Below, piece after piece: positions 1 to 8,755 of a stretch of 38,546 bases of DNA. Position numbers and translations under genes: made by a program. The notes below the pieces were generated by a model, which was not told the DNA's origin, did no database searches, and worked only from the letters and a program-made list of their open reading frames with translations. The DNA comes from Magnetococcales bacterium (GTDB taxonomy: Bacteria; Pseudomonadota; Magnetococcia; Magnetococcales; JADFXB01): assembly GCA_015233935.1 (NCBI GenBank), contig JADFXB010000024.1, positions 1-38,546 on the forward strand, in the 5' to 3' direction. How positions within the stretch are numbered: the stretch's first letter is position 1; each line of letters begins with the position of its first letter.

Positions 1-1815
1 AAAAAGGCCCCATCCTCCCCACCGCCCAAGGTGGACTGGTGGAGTCGGGGTATTGCCCACCATCAACGGGGGGAGTTGATGGAAGCGGAGGCGTGTTATC
101 GCCGCATTGCCGCCAACCACCCCATGTATCATGCGGTGTTGGGCAATCTGGGGGGCATTGCCGGTCAATGCGGTCGGTTGAATGAGGCCGTCTCCCTGTT
201 GCAACGCTCTCTGGCTCTCAAACCCGACTATTTTGGTGCCCTGAACAATTTGGGCAATACCCTGCAAGCCTTGGGACGTTCACGGGAGGCGGTGGCCTGT
301 CTGCAAAGGGCGGTGAAGCTGCAACCTGGATTTGCCGACGCCTATTATAATATGGGTTATATCCTGAAAGACTTGGGTGAACTGGCCGAATCGGTAGCGG
401 CCTTTCAAAATTTTCTCGCCATCCAGCCGGGCAACCGGGAAGTCTTGAGCATGGTGATCTATCTTTTGCAGGATATGGCCCGCTGGCCGGAAATTCCTCC
501 GTTGCTCCAGAGAATGCACCAGGAGGCCAACCATGGGGTGGTCTCTCCCTTTGTGGCCTTGAGCCATCCCGATACCAACCCAGCCATTCAGCAACACTAT
601 GCCCGTCACTATGCCAGGGAAAAAATGGCCGTGGACAGTTCACCCCTGCCGCCCCTGTTTCAGACCCGTGTGACGGGACGCCTGCGCATCGGTTATCTCT
701 CCTCCGACTTCTACCAGCACGCCACCGCCTATCTCATGGCGGAAGTTTTGGAGCACCACAATCACCAGGATTTTGAAATCATCGCCTTGAACCATGGCCA
801 TCAAGATGGCAGCCCCATGCAGGAGCGGTTGCATCGGGCGGTGGATCAATTTGTGGATTTGCGGGAAATGAGTGACGGGGCCGCTGCCCAGGAAATACGC
901 CGTTTGGATATCCATATTTTGGTGGACCTCAAAGGTTATACCCGTGGCAGTCGCAACACCATTCTTGCCTGGCGGCCTGCTCCTCTCCAAGTCAACTGGC
1001 TGGGCTATCCGGGAACCTTGGGTGGATCCTTCGTGGATTATATTCTGGCCGACTCCACGGTGATCCCGCCGGGGGAGGAGGTCTATTACGACGAAAAAGT
1101 TATCCGATTGCCAGGGGCCTATCAACCCAACGACCGGCAACGGAGCATCGCCCCGGCCATGAGTCGTGCTGAAGCGGGATTGCCCCCAGAGGGGTTGGTC
1201 TTTTGTTCCCCCAACCAGTTTTATAAAATCAGCCCCGATTGTTTCCAGATGTGGATGACCCTGTTAAAAGAGGTTCCTGACAGCGTGTTGTGGCTGATGG
1301 ATTGGAATCGCTGGGGTAAGGAAAATTTACGTCAGGCGGCTTCTCTGCAAGGGGTGGATCCCAACCGATTAATCTTTGCCCCCTTCATGCCCCTGGATCA
1401 ACATTTGGCCCGTATGGCCCTGGCGGATCTTTATCTGGACACCACCCCTTACAACGGTCACACCACCATGAGCGATTGCCTGTGGGTGGGGGTGCCGGGC
1501 ATCACCCACTGTGGCACCACCTTTGCCGCACGGGTGGCTGCCAGTCTGTTACACGCCATAGAATGCCCTGAGTTGATCACCCATGATTGGCAGAGCTACC
1601 TGCAACGGGCACTCCATCTTGCCCGTGAACCCCAAGCCCTCAGTGACCTGCGCCAGAAGGTTGGCCATAATCGCTTGACCACGCCGCTGTTTGACAGCCT
1701 CACCTTCACCCGTCACCTGGAAGAAGCCTACCGTGCCATTTGGAATCGTTATGAACGGGGGCAGCCAGCCGATCATTTGATGATTACTCCCCATCCTCTT
1801 TTGGAAAAATACTAA
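1..1815 (+). CDS. TPR / O-GlcNAc transferase (SPINDLY-type) glycosyltransferase, 5' truncated by window edge
   Basis: The reading frame is open to base 1, so the gene probably starts upstream; the first in-frame start codon inside the window is a GTG at 31. The N-terminal ~150 residues are tetratricopeptide repeats (for example around ALNNLGNTLQALGRSREAV). From about residue 210 to the end there is the O-GlcNAc transferase C-terminal domain: RLRIGYLSSDF at its start, then QVNWLGYPGT, a central FCSPNQFYKISP segment, and DTTPYNGHTTMSDCLWVGVP, the usual sugar-nucleotide-binding region. Family members transfer N-acetylglucosamine or another sugar to Ser/Thr of proteins; in bacteria the target is often flagellin or a surface protein. 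The target here cannot be told from context. It stands alone, and an AT-rich gap follows. Confidence is high for the family and low for the substrate. Confidence 0.9.
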   Translation, partial: KKAPSSPPPKVDWWSRGIAHHQRGELMEAEACYRRIAANHPMYHAVLGNLGGIAGQCGRLNEAVSLLQRSLALKPDYFGALNNLGNTLQALGRSREAVACLQRAVKLQPGFADAYYNMGYILKDLGELAESVAAFQNFLAIQPGNREVLSMVIYLLQDMARWPEIPPLLQRMHQEANHGVVSPFVALSHPDTNPAIQQHYARHYAREKMAVDSSPLPPLFQTRVTGRLRIGYLSSDFYQHATAYLMAEVLEHHNHQDFEIIALNHGHQDGSPMQERLHRAVDQFVDLREMSDGAAAQEIRRLDIHILVDLKGYTRGSRNTILAWRPAPLQVNWLGYPGTLGGSFVDYILADSTVIPPGEEVYYDEKVIRLPGAYQPNDRQRSIAPAMSRAEAGLPPEGLVFCSPNQFYKISPDCFQMWMTLLKEVPDSVLWLMDWNRWGKENLRQAASLQGVDPNRLIFAPFMPLDQHLARMALADLYLDTTPYNGHTTMSDCLWVGVPGITHCGTTFAARVAASLLHAIECPELITHDWQSYLQRALHLAREPQALSDLRQKVGHNRLTTPLFDSLTFTRHLEEAYRAIWNRYERGQPADHLMITPHPLLEKY

Positions 1816-2107
1816 AATTAATCTCTGCTTATTTTTTCTCGTTAGTTCTGAACTCTAAAGCAACGGGATAGATTATAATATTTGTTAAAATGCTCTTGAG
1901 TGAAATTCGCTTTTGGTTTATGATCTTCTTACACAGGTTAGAAATAGCGAAAATTTTAAATGGGGTGATATCTATGTTTTTGGAGGGGGATGCTATTTCT
2001 GTGATTATAAAGTAAGATTTTAAATTTTATCATTTAAATGGATTAATTATTTTGTTTAATTAGATGCTATAATTTATAAATAATAGCTTGATGTTTGCAG
2101 AGCATAG
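1816..2107. other. AT-rich intergenic region upstream of the hybrid sensor gene
   Basis: About 290 bp, markedly more AT-rich than the flanking genes, with short AT palindromes such as ATTTAAAT. No convincing ORF, RNA gene or strong terminator is visible. It presumably holds the promoter of the downstream sensor gene, but I could not pick a single convincing -35/-10 pair. Confidence 0.5.
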
Positions 2108-5100
2108 GTGTTCAAAATGGAACATTTTCTTGAGCAAGACGTAAAAGGTGAATACTGTTTACCAAGATACATCTGTTGTATTGGTGCGTCGGCTGGAGGT
2201 GTGGATGCTCTCAAAAATTTGATTACCGCCATTCCTGCCAATTCCGGCATGGCCTTTTTGGTGATCCAACATTTGGATCCTCAACGCAAAAGTTTGATGA
2301 TGGACATTGCGGGCCACTGGACTACCCTGCCGGTGGTGGTGATTCAAAATAACGAAAAATTGCTGCCCGAGCATATCTACCTCACACCTCCAGGCCACTT
2401 GGTTACCTTTTCTCCTACCGGGGTGCAATTAAAATTATTGGATCCCTCCCGTCGCAACTATTTTCCCATCGACATGACCTTTTTATCTTTGGCCGAATGG
2501 TTAGGCCCCCGTGGTATTGGAGTGGTCCTTTCCGGCACCGGTCGAGATGGTGCATTGGGTCTCAAGGCGATTCGGGAAAAGGGGGGAATCGGTGTAGTGC
2601 AGGAATTGGCCACTGCCGCCTTTGACTTCATGCCCCGCATGGCACTGGAGACGGCTGGCGCAGACCTGTTACTTCCACCAGAACAGATTCCCCAGGCACT
2701 CATACAGCTACTGGCCCATGGTCATGATCGCGGAGTAGAAATGCCAAACCAGACTCTCCCCGTCATCCCCCCCAACAGTGAAACCTTGCTGGAAACCATT
2801 CTGGATTTGGTGGCCTCCCGCAAGGGAAGTGGCCTGCGGGGTTATAAAAGATCCACCCTGAAACGCAGGGTGGAACGTCGTATGAAGCTCAAAGACATTG
2901 CCACCATGGCTGACTATGTCCTTCTGTTGCAACAGGAGACCACAGAGTTGGATCTCCTGATCCAGGACATTCTCATTGGGGTTACCGCCTTTTTCCGGGA
3001 TGAAAAGGCCTATGCCATCTTGGAGCAGCAGGTTATCCCGCGTCTGTTTGTCGACAAAGAGCCTTCCCAGGCGGTGCGGGTTTGGGTGGCCGGTTGTGCA
3101 ACAGGGGAGGAAACCTATTCCATTGCCATGCTTCTCCATGGATATCGTACCGATGCCGCTCTCACCAACCCCATACAAATTTTTGCCACCGATTTGGATG
3201 ATGCAGCCTTGGATGAAGCACGAACCGGGTGTTATCGGGAAAGTGTGGCCGGGGAGGTTGGACCCCAAAGACTGGAAAAATTTTTCACCAGAAAAGATGG
3301 CTTGTTCATTATCAATCGGGAGGTGCGGGAATCGGTGGTGTTTGCCTCCCACAATTTGTTGAGCGATCCACCCTTTTCTCGTATGGACCTCCTGGTCTGC
3401 CGCAATGTTTTTATCTATCTGGAACAGGATGCCCAGGCGAAGTTAATTTCCATTTTCAGATTTGTCCTCAACAAGGGAGGATTTCTGTTTTTGGGGAGTT
3501 CCGAATCTCTGGGGCAGCAGGCCAAGCACTTTGAGGTGGTATCCAAAACCTGGCGTATATACTGCCATCAGGGAAAGGCCCCCAAAAGGAAGGATATCCC
3601 CCTGTTAACTGGTAATCCCTTGCAACGCCTCTTCGCCATGTCCGCCATCCCCATGGCCCCTACCGTCAGTATGGATCGGCTCTATCAGTCTATTCTGGAA
3701 AACAATGGACCTGCTCTGGTGCTGGTTACCTTGGAAGGGGAGTTGCTCTATGTCACTGGCAACACCCAGGAATTATTGATGGTGGCCCATGGGGAGCCTC
3801 ATCATGACATTTTGTCCATGGTTAAACCAGTCTTGCGCAATTTGCTGAAAATGGCCATGGAGCGGTCGATCCACTACAACCAGGTGGTCTCGGTTCGTTC
3901 CCATCCTGATGAAACGGGGCAGGCGGTTCGGATGACCGTCAAGCCCATATCCTCCCAGCAGGGAAGTCGATTGTTATTGCTTACCCTGATTCAGGAGCCG
4001 GGAGAGATTGCCACGTTACCGGCCATGACCGGGGAGGCCTTTCTGATCCAGCAACTGGAATTGGAACTCTATGCCACCCGTAGCGATCTGCAACGAACCA
4101 TCGAACAATTGCGGGCATCCAATGAGGAATTGACGGCGTTTAATGAAGAAATAACCGCCATGAACGAGGAGATTCAGTCCGCCAACGAAGAATTGGAAAG
4201 TTCCAAAGAGGAGTTGCAATCCCTGAATGAAGAATTATCCATCGCCAACGCTGCTCTGGATGCCAAGGTGGTGGAACTGGAGCAGACCAACGATGATTTG
4301 TCCAATCTGTTCAGTAGTACCGACACCGCCATTTTGTTTCTGGATCAGCAGTTGCGTATCAAACGCTTCACCCCGGCGGCTACCCGCCTCATTCATCTGA
4401 TTGCCAGCGATATTGGTCGTCCCATGACCGATATGGCCCACAATCTGATAAGTGTTGATTTACTGGCAGATGCCCGGCAGGTGCTCATGACCCACACGGT
4501 CATGGAGCAGGAGGTGCGGGATCAAATGGGGCGGTGGTACTTGATGCGAACCCTGCCTTATCGTACCGCCAGCCACCAGGTGGATGGTCTGGTGATCACC
4601 TTTACCGAAGTGACCACCATGAAAGAGGTGGAGGCGCGGGACCGTGCCACCATGATCTTTTTGCAGGACCAGGCCAAATTACTCAACCGTGCCCATTTGT
4701 TGGTCTGTGATATCAACCACCGTATCCTGTTATGGAATGTGGGTGTGGAAGAAATTTATGGTTGGCTCAACGATGAGGCCATTGGTAAAGTTTTTCATGA
4801 ATTATTAAAGACTGAATTTCCCCAACCCCTGTCGGAAATCATGGAGATTTTGCTCTCCGCCGGGCAGTGGCAGGGAGATCTCATCCATCATACCCGCGAC
4901 GGCAAAACGGTTACTGTCTTCAGTCATTGGCGTCTTTCTTCAGAGGTGGAGAGTTCATTCCAGGCGGTGGTGCAGGTCAACAACGATACCAGCGAACATC
5001 GGAAAATGGAAAACCAGCTACGTTTGGCCAAGGAGGTGGCTGAAGCGGCCAATCAGGCCAAAAGCGATTTTCTTGCCAACGTCAGCCACGAAATTCGCAC

Positions 5101-6292
5101 CCCCATGAATGCCATCCTGGGTATGACCAATTTATTATGGGAGAGTCCCCTCCAGCCCGATCAGCGTCACTATATTCAGGTGTGCCGATCGGCGGGTGAA
5201 AATTTAATTAGTGTTATCAATGATATCCTGGATATTTCTAAAATTGAAGCCGGTCGTTTGGAGTTGGAAAATATTCCCTTTCTGCTTATGGAAGAGGTAA
5301 AGGTGGTTTGCGCCATTATGACCGTGCATGCAGCCAGCAAGGGATTGACCTTTATTCACCAATTTGGATCAGGAATACCGGTTTGTTTGCAAGGGGATCC
5401 GGTTCGGTTAAGGCAGATCATCTTCAACCTGCTGAGCAATGCCATCAAATTCACCTCCCATGGTGAAGTTCGACTGTTTGTGGAAAGCATCCCGATTCCC
5501 ATGATGGATCAGGAAGAAAAGGTGATGATCACCTTTCGGGTGGAGGATACAGGGATTGGCATTGCCTTTGATCGTCTGGATTCCATCTTTGATGTTTTCA
5601 TGCAGGCAGACACCAGTATCACCCGTCGATTTGGTGGAACAGGGCTGGGGTTGGCCATTGCCAAGAGGTTAGTCCGTAAAATGGGGGGCACCATTCAGGT
5701 GGAGAGTCAACCGGGAAAAGGATCGGTCTTCTCGTTTGCAATACCGTTTATGGTTGGCGAAGCGGCATCCCTACCCACGGTGTGTCCCTCTCAATCCCTT
5801 CCCGATGAAGGGGGGGAAACCGCAGATTCTTTGGAGCATCCTTGTCGCATTCTTCTGGTGGAAGATTCGGAAGATAACCAGACCTTGTTCCAGTTCTATC
5901 TGGCCGACACCCCCCATCATTTGGCCACGGTGAATAACGGTGTGGAAGCGGTGGAGAAGGTCAAGGAAGAGTCTTTTGATCTGGTATTGATGGACATACA
6001 GATGCCCTATATGGATGGCAATGCAGCCACCAAGGTCATTCGCCAGTGGGAACAGGAAACAGGAAGGACACCTTTGACCATTATTGCCTTAAGTGCCCAT
6101 GCCTCTGTGGAAAAAAGGAACGAGAGTTTGGCCGCCGGGTGTAATGATTACCTGACCAAACCCATCAAAAAACAGGATTTTCTGGGGGCTATCAGGCAAG
6201 TTGGCAAAACTGTTCGGGAGAAAAGCCAAACCTCTGCCTCTGTTTCTCCCCATTCCTCAGAATGTTCGGGGGCGGACTCCCAGGAAGGGTGA
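2108..6292 (+). CDS. CheB-CheR-PAS-histidine kinase-receiver fusion (hybrid chemotaxis-type sensor)
   Basis: A 1394-residue multidomain signalling protein. Domains in order: CheB methylesterase (~20-200) with the catalytic triad apparently intact (Ser28 in GASAGG, His55 in IQHLDP, Asp147 in GTGRDGALG); CheR methyltransferase (~220-490) with the SAM-binding VAGCATGEE and CRNVFIYL; a Glu-rich coiled coil (~650-720, NEELTAFNEEITAMNEEI); two PAS-like domains (~730-840 and ~870-970); HisKA with phospho-acceptor His in NVSHEIRTPMN; HATPase with NLLSNAIKF, DTGIGI and GGTGLGLAIAKRL; and a C-terminal receiver (~1245-1365) with LLVEDSED and DLVLMDIQMP. It lacks transmembrane segments, so it should be cytoplasmic. 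Start is GTG 2108 or ATG 2117; neither has a strong Shine-Dalgarno. It may link methylation-type adaptation to phosphorelay output. No che operon is adjacent. Confidence 0.93.
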   Translation: MFKMEHFLEQDVKGEYCLPRYICCIGASAGGVDALKNLITAIPANSGMAFLVIQHLDPQRKSLMMDIAGHWTTLPVVVIQNNEKLLPEHIYLTPPGHLVTFSPTGVQLKLLDPSRRNYFPIDMTFLSLAEWLGPRGIGVVLSGTGRDGALGLKAIREKGGIGVVQELATAAFDFMPRMALETAGADLLLPPEQIPQALIQLLAHGHDRGVEMPNQTLPVIPPNSETLLETILDLVASRKGSGLRGYKRSTLKRRVERRMKLKDIATMADYVLLLQQETTELDLLIQDILIGVTAFFRDEKAYAILEQQVIPRLFVDKEPSQAVRVWVAGCATGEETYSIAMLLHGYRTDAALTNPIQIFATDLDDAALDEARTGCYRESVAGEVGPQRLEKFFTRKDGLFIINREVRESVVFASHNLLSDPPFSRMDLLVCRNVFIYLEQDAQAKLISIFRFVLNKGGFLFLGSSESLGQQAKHFEVVSKTWRIYCHQGKAPKRKDIPLLTGNPLQRLFAMSAIPMAPTVSMDRLYQSILENNGPALVLVTLEGELLYVTGNTQELLMVAHGEPHHDILSMVKPVLRNLLKMAMERSIHYNQVVSVRSHPDETGQAVRMTVKPISSQQGSRLLLLTLIQEPGEIATLPAMTGEAFLIQQLELELYATRSDLQRTIEQLRASNEELTAFNEEITAMNEEIQSANEELESSKEELQSLNEELSIANAALDAKVVELEQTNDDLSNLFSSTDTAILFLDQQLRIKRFTPAATRLIHLIASDIGRPMTDMAHNLISVDLLADARQVLMTHTVMEQEVRDQMGRWYLMRTLPYRTASHQVDGLVITFTEVTTMKEVEARDRATMIFLQDQAKLLNRAHLLVCDINHRILLWNVGVEEIYGWLNDEAIGKVFHELLKTEFPQPLSEIMEILLSAGQWQGDLIHHTRDGKTVTVFSHWRLSSEVESSFQAVVQVNNDTSEHRKMENQLRLAKEVAEAANQAKSDFLANVSHEIRTPMNAILGMTNLLWESPLQPDQRHYIQVCRSAGENLISVINDILDISKIEAGRLELENIPFLLMEEVKVVCAIMTVHAASKGLTFIHQFGSGIPVCLQGDPVRLRQIIFNLLSNAIKFTSHGEVRLFVESIPIPMMDQEEKVMITFRVEDTGIGIAFDRLDSIFDVFMQADTSITRRFGGTGLGLAIAKRLVRKMGGTIQVESQPGKGSVFSFAIPFMVGEAASLPTVCPSQSLPDEGGETADSLEHPCRILLVEDSEDNQTLFQFYLADTPHHLATVNNGVEAVEKVKEESFDLVLMDIQMPYMDGNAATKVIRQWEQETGRTPLTIIALSAHASVEKRNESLAAGCNDYLTKPIKKQDFLGAIRQVGKTVREKSQTSASVSPHSSECSGADSQEG

Positions 6293-6308
6293 GGTTAGGG
6301 CAACCTCC

Positions 6309-7181
6309 CTACATGGCTCCCGAAAAATCCAGCACAAGTTCGGCTGTGGTGCTTTTGTGTTCGCCGTAGCCTTTGTTGAAGACTGCCAGGGCACTCTTGA
6401 TGGTGCGGGCGGGTAGGAAGGAGACATCATCCTTGTGACCGGTATCCAGCTTGCGGGAGAGTTCCACCGTCCACTTGCCGTTGGCCCATACCCCTTTGGC
6501 GGTCACGTCCATGAGTGAGCCGGAACCAGCGTTGGTCAACTTGACGCCGGGATAATCCTCACCTTCCTTGCTGGTAGGCTGGGTGTATTCGTACATGGGG
6601 TTGCCTTCATCACGGGGCTTTTGGATGTAGACCATGGTATTGGTTCCAGGCAGGGTATATTCGGCGGATTCTTCCAAGGGCTTGGTGGAAATCAGGTGGA
6701 CAAAATCTTCAGCAAACCCTGCCAGATCAGAACGCCCTGCCGACCACACCCAGACATCCACCCGATAGGTGTTGGGAGCCAGCATGCATTTGTCATACTC
6801 GCCATCCATGTGAAAACGGATGGCCAACATGTCATCCCGCTCCTTGCCCCGCTTGTACTTGTTACCCGACCACTTCCAGGTTTTATAGGTGCGGTCTTCC
6901 CCCTCATCGGGCCAACTGGCCACCATGAAAAAACGGTCTCCCGCCACCCCGGTTTTGACGGATACTTCCAGTTCACCCGTATTATTCTGCTCATCATGTT
7001 CTAAGGCAGGTTTGACCAAGACCTTTTGCCAACCCTCTTTCCCCCATTCATCGGCCTTGCCATCCACCACCGGAGGCGCGGCCAATTTGTTGACGGGAAC
7101 CTTGATGGTGGTTTCGGCAGCAAAAACCGCCACAGGAGCAACCAGCATGGCTGTCAAGGCAGTCAAGGCAAATGCTTTCAT
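6309..7181 (-). CDS. Periplasmic ethylbenzene-dehydrogenase-like haem-binding protein
   Basis: 290 residues with a clear Sec signal peptide (LTAMLVAPVAVFAAET). The body matches the EB_dh-type domain (the heme b-binding gamma subunit fold of the DMSO-reductase-family dehydrogenases): an N-terminal PPVVDGKADEWGK strand, DDMLAIRFHMDGEYDKCM, NTYRVDVWVWSAGRSDLAG, and a C-terminal WTVELSRKLDTGHKDDVSF. It has no CxxCH. In known enzymes this subunit carries a heme b with Met/Lys ligands and passes electrons from an iron-sulfur/molybdenum pair to periplasmic acceptors; neither of those partners is in the window. It lies directly downstream of a cupredoxin gene on the same strand, with an 87-bp gap holding a perfect hairpin. 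A redox partner role for the cupredoxin is inference. Confidence 0.8.
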   Translation of the reverse strand: MKAFALTALTAMLVAPVAVFAAETTIKVPVNKLAAPPVVDGKADEWGKEGWQKVLVKPALEHDEQNNTGELEVSVKTGVAGDRFFMVASWPDEGEDRTYKTWKWSGNKYKRGKERDDMLAIRFHMDGEYDKCMLAPNTYRVDVWVWSAGRSDLAGFAEDFVHLISTKPLEESAEYTLPGTNTMVYIQKPRDEGNPMYEYTQPTSKEGEDYPGVKLTNAGSGSLMDVTAKGVWANGKWTVELSRKLDTGHKDDVSFLPARTIKSALAVFNKGYGEHKSTTAELVLDFSGAM

Positions 7182-7221
7182 GGGATTTTACCTGCTGAAT
7201 CAAGAAGGAAAAAAGCGATGG

Positions 7222-7255
7222 TTTCTCTCCAGCAGTGGGACCTGCTGGAGAGAAA
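7222..7255 (-). terminator. 14-bp perfect hairpin between cupredoxin and EB_dh-like genes
   Basis: The arms at 7222-7235 and 7242-7255 are exact inverted complements (TTTCTCTCCAGCAG) around a 6-base loop. On the minus strand the stem is followed, after about seven bases, by a T6 tract. It could be a partial (read-through) terminator or an mRNA processing or stability element that sets different levels of the two proteins. Confidence 0.55.
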
Positions 7256-7268
7256 AAACCGGCATGGC

Positions 7269-7730
7269 TTATTCGACGACGATGGTGCCTTCCATACCCT
7301 GCTGGCGATGATCATCCACCGTGCAGTAGACCGGATAGGTGCCCTTCACCATGGGTACGAAATAGAGGGCGAGGGTGCCACCGCCCGGCATCATTTCGAA
7401 GGCATTGAAGTAGGGGGCTTTGATCTCACCATCTTTGGCGGATTCCGCCTTGCGGGTGGCGATGGATTTGTAAAATTCGGGAGCGGTGTAATAATGCTTT
7501 TTCTCCCCCACATCCTTCATCACCAGTTTGTAAGGCTGCCCCACTTTGAGGGTGAGGTTTTTGGGTTCATAGGAGTGCTCATCCAGATTAACGGTAATGG
7601 TCTGCATGGCCTTCCAATCGGCATTTTTGACGACTTCCGGACCATCCGCTACGGGATCAAAGGCCATGGCCAAGCCGGGAACCAGCAATGCCGCAGCGAT
7701 GAACAGACTTTTGCAGGACATCCTCTTCAT
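7269..7730 (-). CDS. Secreted cupredoxin (plastocyanin-like type I copper protein)
   Basis: 153 residues from the ATG at 7730, which has AGGAG about 10 bases upstream; a GTG at 7751 is possible but less well supported. The signal peptide is MKRMSCKSLFIAAALLVPGLAMA. The mature protein shows a type I copper site: His79 (GEKKHYYTAPEF), then Cys136, His141 and Met146 in the motif CTVDDHRQQGM. A His ligand, then Cys-x4-His-x4-Met, is the plastocyanin/amicyanin pattern. It is a likely periplasmic one-electron carrier. It is the first gene of a two-gene unit with the EB_dh-like protein and sits downstream of the terminator of the cytochrome-ankyrin operon. A cytochrome c oxidase subunit II CuA site is excluded, since only one Cys is present. 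Confidence 0.85.
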   Translation of the reverse strand: MKRMSCKSLFIAAALLVPGLAMAFDPVADGPEVVKNADWKAMQTITVNLDEHSYEPKNLTLKVGQPYKLVMKDVGEKKHYYTAPEFYKSIATRKAESAKDGEIKAPYFNAFEMMPGGGTLALYFVPMVKGTYPVYCTVDDHRQQGMEGTIVVE

Positions 7731-7871
7731 CAGGCAATCTCCTAGAAGCACAATGGAGGTGGAAATATGAAAACTTGCTTAACGGCCATTATTGCACGAA
7801 GTAGGCCGCATTGAAAGAAAAAATTAACGTTTGAAAGAGGAGTTAGGATGTGGTTAATATTTGAATTAATT

Positions 7872-7916
7872 AAAAAATTTTACCGGGATCAACCAATAGG
7901 CTTGGCTGATCCCGGT
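7872..7916 (-). terminator. Rho-independent terminator of the cytochrome-ankyrin operon
   Basis: Inverted arms TACCGGGATCA and TGATCCCGGTA (7881-7916), extended by CCAA/TTGG pairs towards the loop. On the minus strand the stem is followed by AAATTTTTT. It lies just after the stop of the ankyrin gene. Confidence 0.85.
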
Positions 7917-7922
7917 AGTGGA

Positions 7923-8738
7923 TTATTTTGCACCAGCTTGTTGGAGAATGTCGCTTAAGCCGGAGTAGAGGCTTTCGGAAGAGCGGATAAGGGCGGTGCG
8001 ATTTTTGGCATCTCTGGCGTTGACATTGGCTTTATGGCGCAGGAGCATTTCCATGGTCTCCTTGTGGCCATTTTCCGTGGCCTTCATCAGAGGGGTGACC
8101 TTGTCCTTGTCACCATGTTCCACGTCGGCCCCATGTTTGATCAACAATTGCACCGCATGGGTACGTCCTTCAGCGGAAGCCAGCAACAAGGCGGTATTGC
8201 CGTCCTTGTCGGCCAGTTCCTGCTTGGCCCCATGGTTGAGGAGATATTCAACGGTGTGGCTGTAACCTTTGATGGCAGCCCACATCAGGGGGGTGCGACC
8301 ATCCTTGTCGCCCTGGTTGATGTCGGCCTTGTGATCCAGGAGGAGTTTGATTTCGTCGTTACGGCCCGATTTGGTGGCCCAAATCAGAGGGGTTGCGCCA
8401 TGGTCATCCTTGGCATTGACGTTGGCCCCATGTTTGATCAGGGATTTGGCAGTTTCAGAACGACCTTCGTAGACGGTGAGCATGAGGGCGGTAGCTCCCC
8501 CCGCATCCTCGGCCAGTTCCTCCTCTTCGTGGTGGTCCTTTTCCTCATGTTTTTCTTCTTCCTTGACCTTGGTGTCCACCGGCATTTTGCGGTGGAGCAT
8601 CATCTCCACTGATGCGGTATTCCCCTTTTTAGCCGCTTGCAGGTAAAACAGCTCCATACTCATTTCCGAGGCGGTGCTGGTCATGGTCAGAAAGGGTAGG
8701 GGAAGAAGGGCCATTAATGGCAGCAAACGAGTCCTCAT
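7923..8738 (-). CDS. Secreted ankyrin-repeat protein
   Basis: 271 residues: a signal peptide (MRTRLLPLMALLPLPFLTMTSTAS), one ankyrin-like helix pair, a charged insert rich in Glu, Lys and His (~60-78, EEKHEEKDHHEEEE), then about five ankyrin repeats (~80-265) with typical GATALMLTVYEGRSETAKSL, GATPLIWATKSGRNDEIKLL and GRTPLMWAAIKGYSHTVEYL units. Ankyrin repeats bind other proteins and have no catalytic role. It is the last gene of an operon with two triheme cytochromes c, 17 bp downstream of the second, and is followed by a strong terminator. A role in assembling or protecting the cytochromes is inferred from position only; periplasmic ankyrin proteins near heme enzymes are known, such as AnkB next to a catalase in Pseudomonas. 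Confidence 0.88.
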   Translation of the reverse strand: MRTRLLPLMALLPLPFLTMTSTASEMSMELFYLQAAKKGNTASVEMMLHRKMPVDTKVKEEEKHEEKDHHEEEELAEDAGGATALMLTVYEGRSETAKSLIKHGANVNAKDDHGATPLIWATKSGRNDEIKLLLDHKADINQGDKDGRTPLMWAAIKGYSHTVEYLLNHGAKQELADKDGNTALLLASAEGRTHAVQLLIKHGADVEHGDKDKVTPLMKATENGHKETMEMLLRHKANVNARDAKNRTALIRSSESLYSGLSDILQQAGAK

Positions 8739-8755
8739 GGTAACTTTTCCTTTAA

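Noticed and set aside
1816..2107. Possible promoter or small RNA in the AT-rich gap
   Set aside because: Many AT-rich -10-like sequences but no convincing -35 partner or stable RNA structure.
6290..6308. Small GAGGTT-AACCTC hairpin between the convergent sensor and EB_dh-like genes as a terminator
   Set aside because: Short stem and no T-run on either strand.
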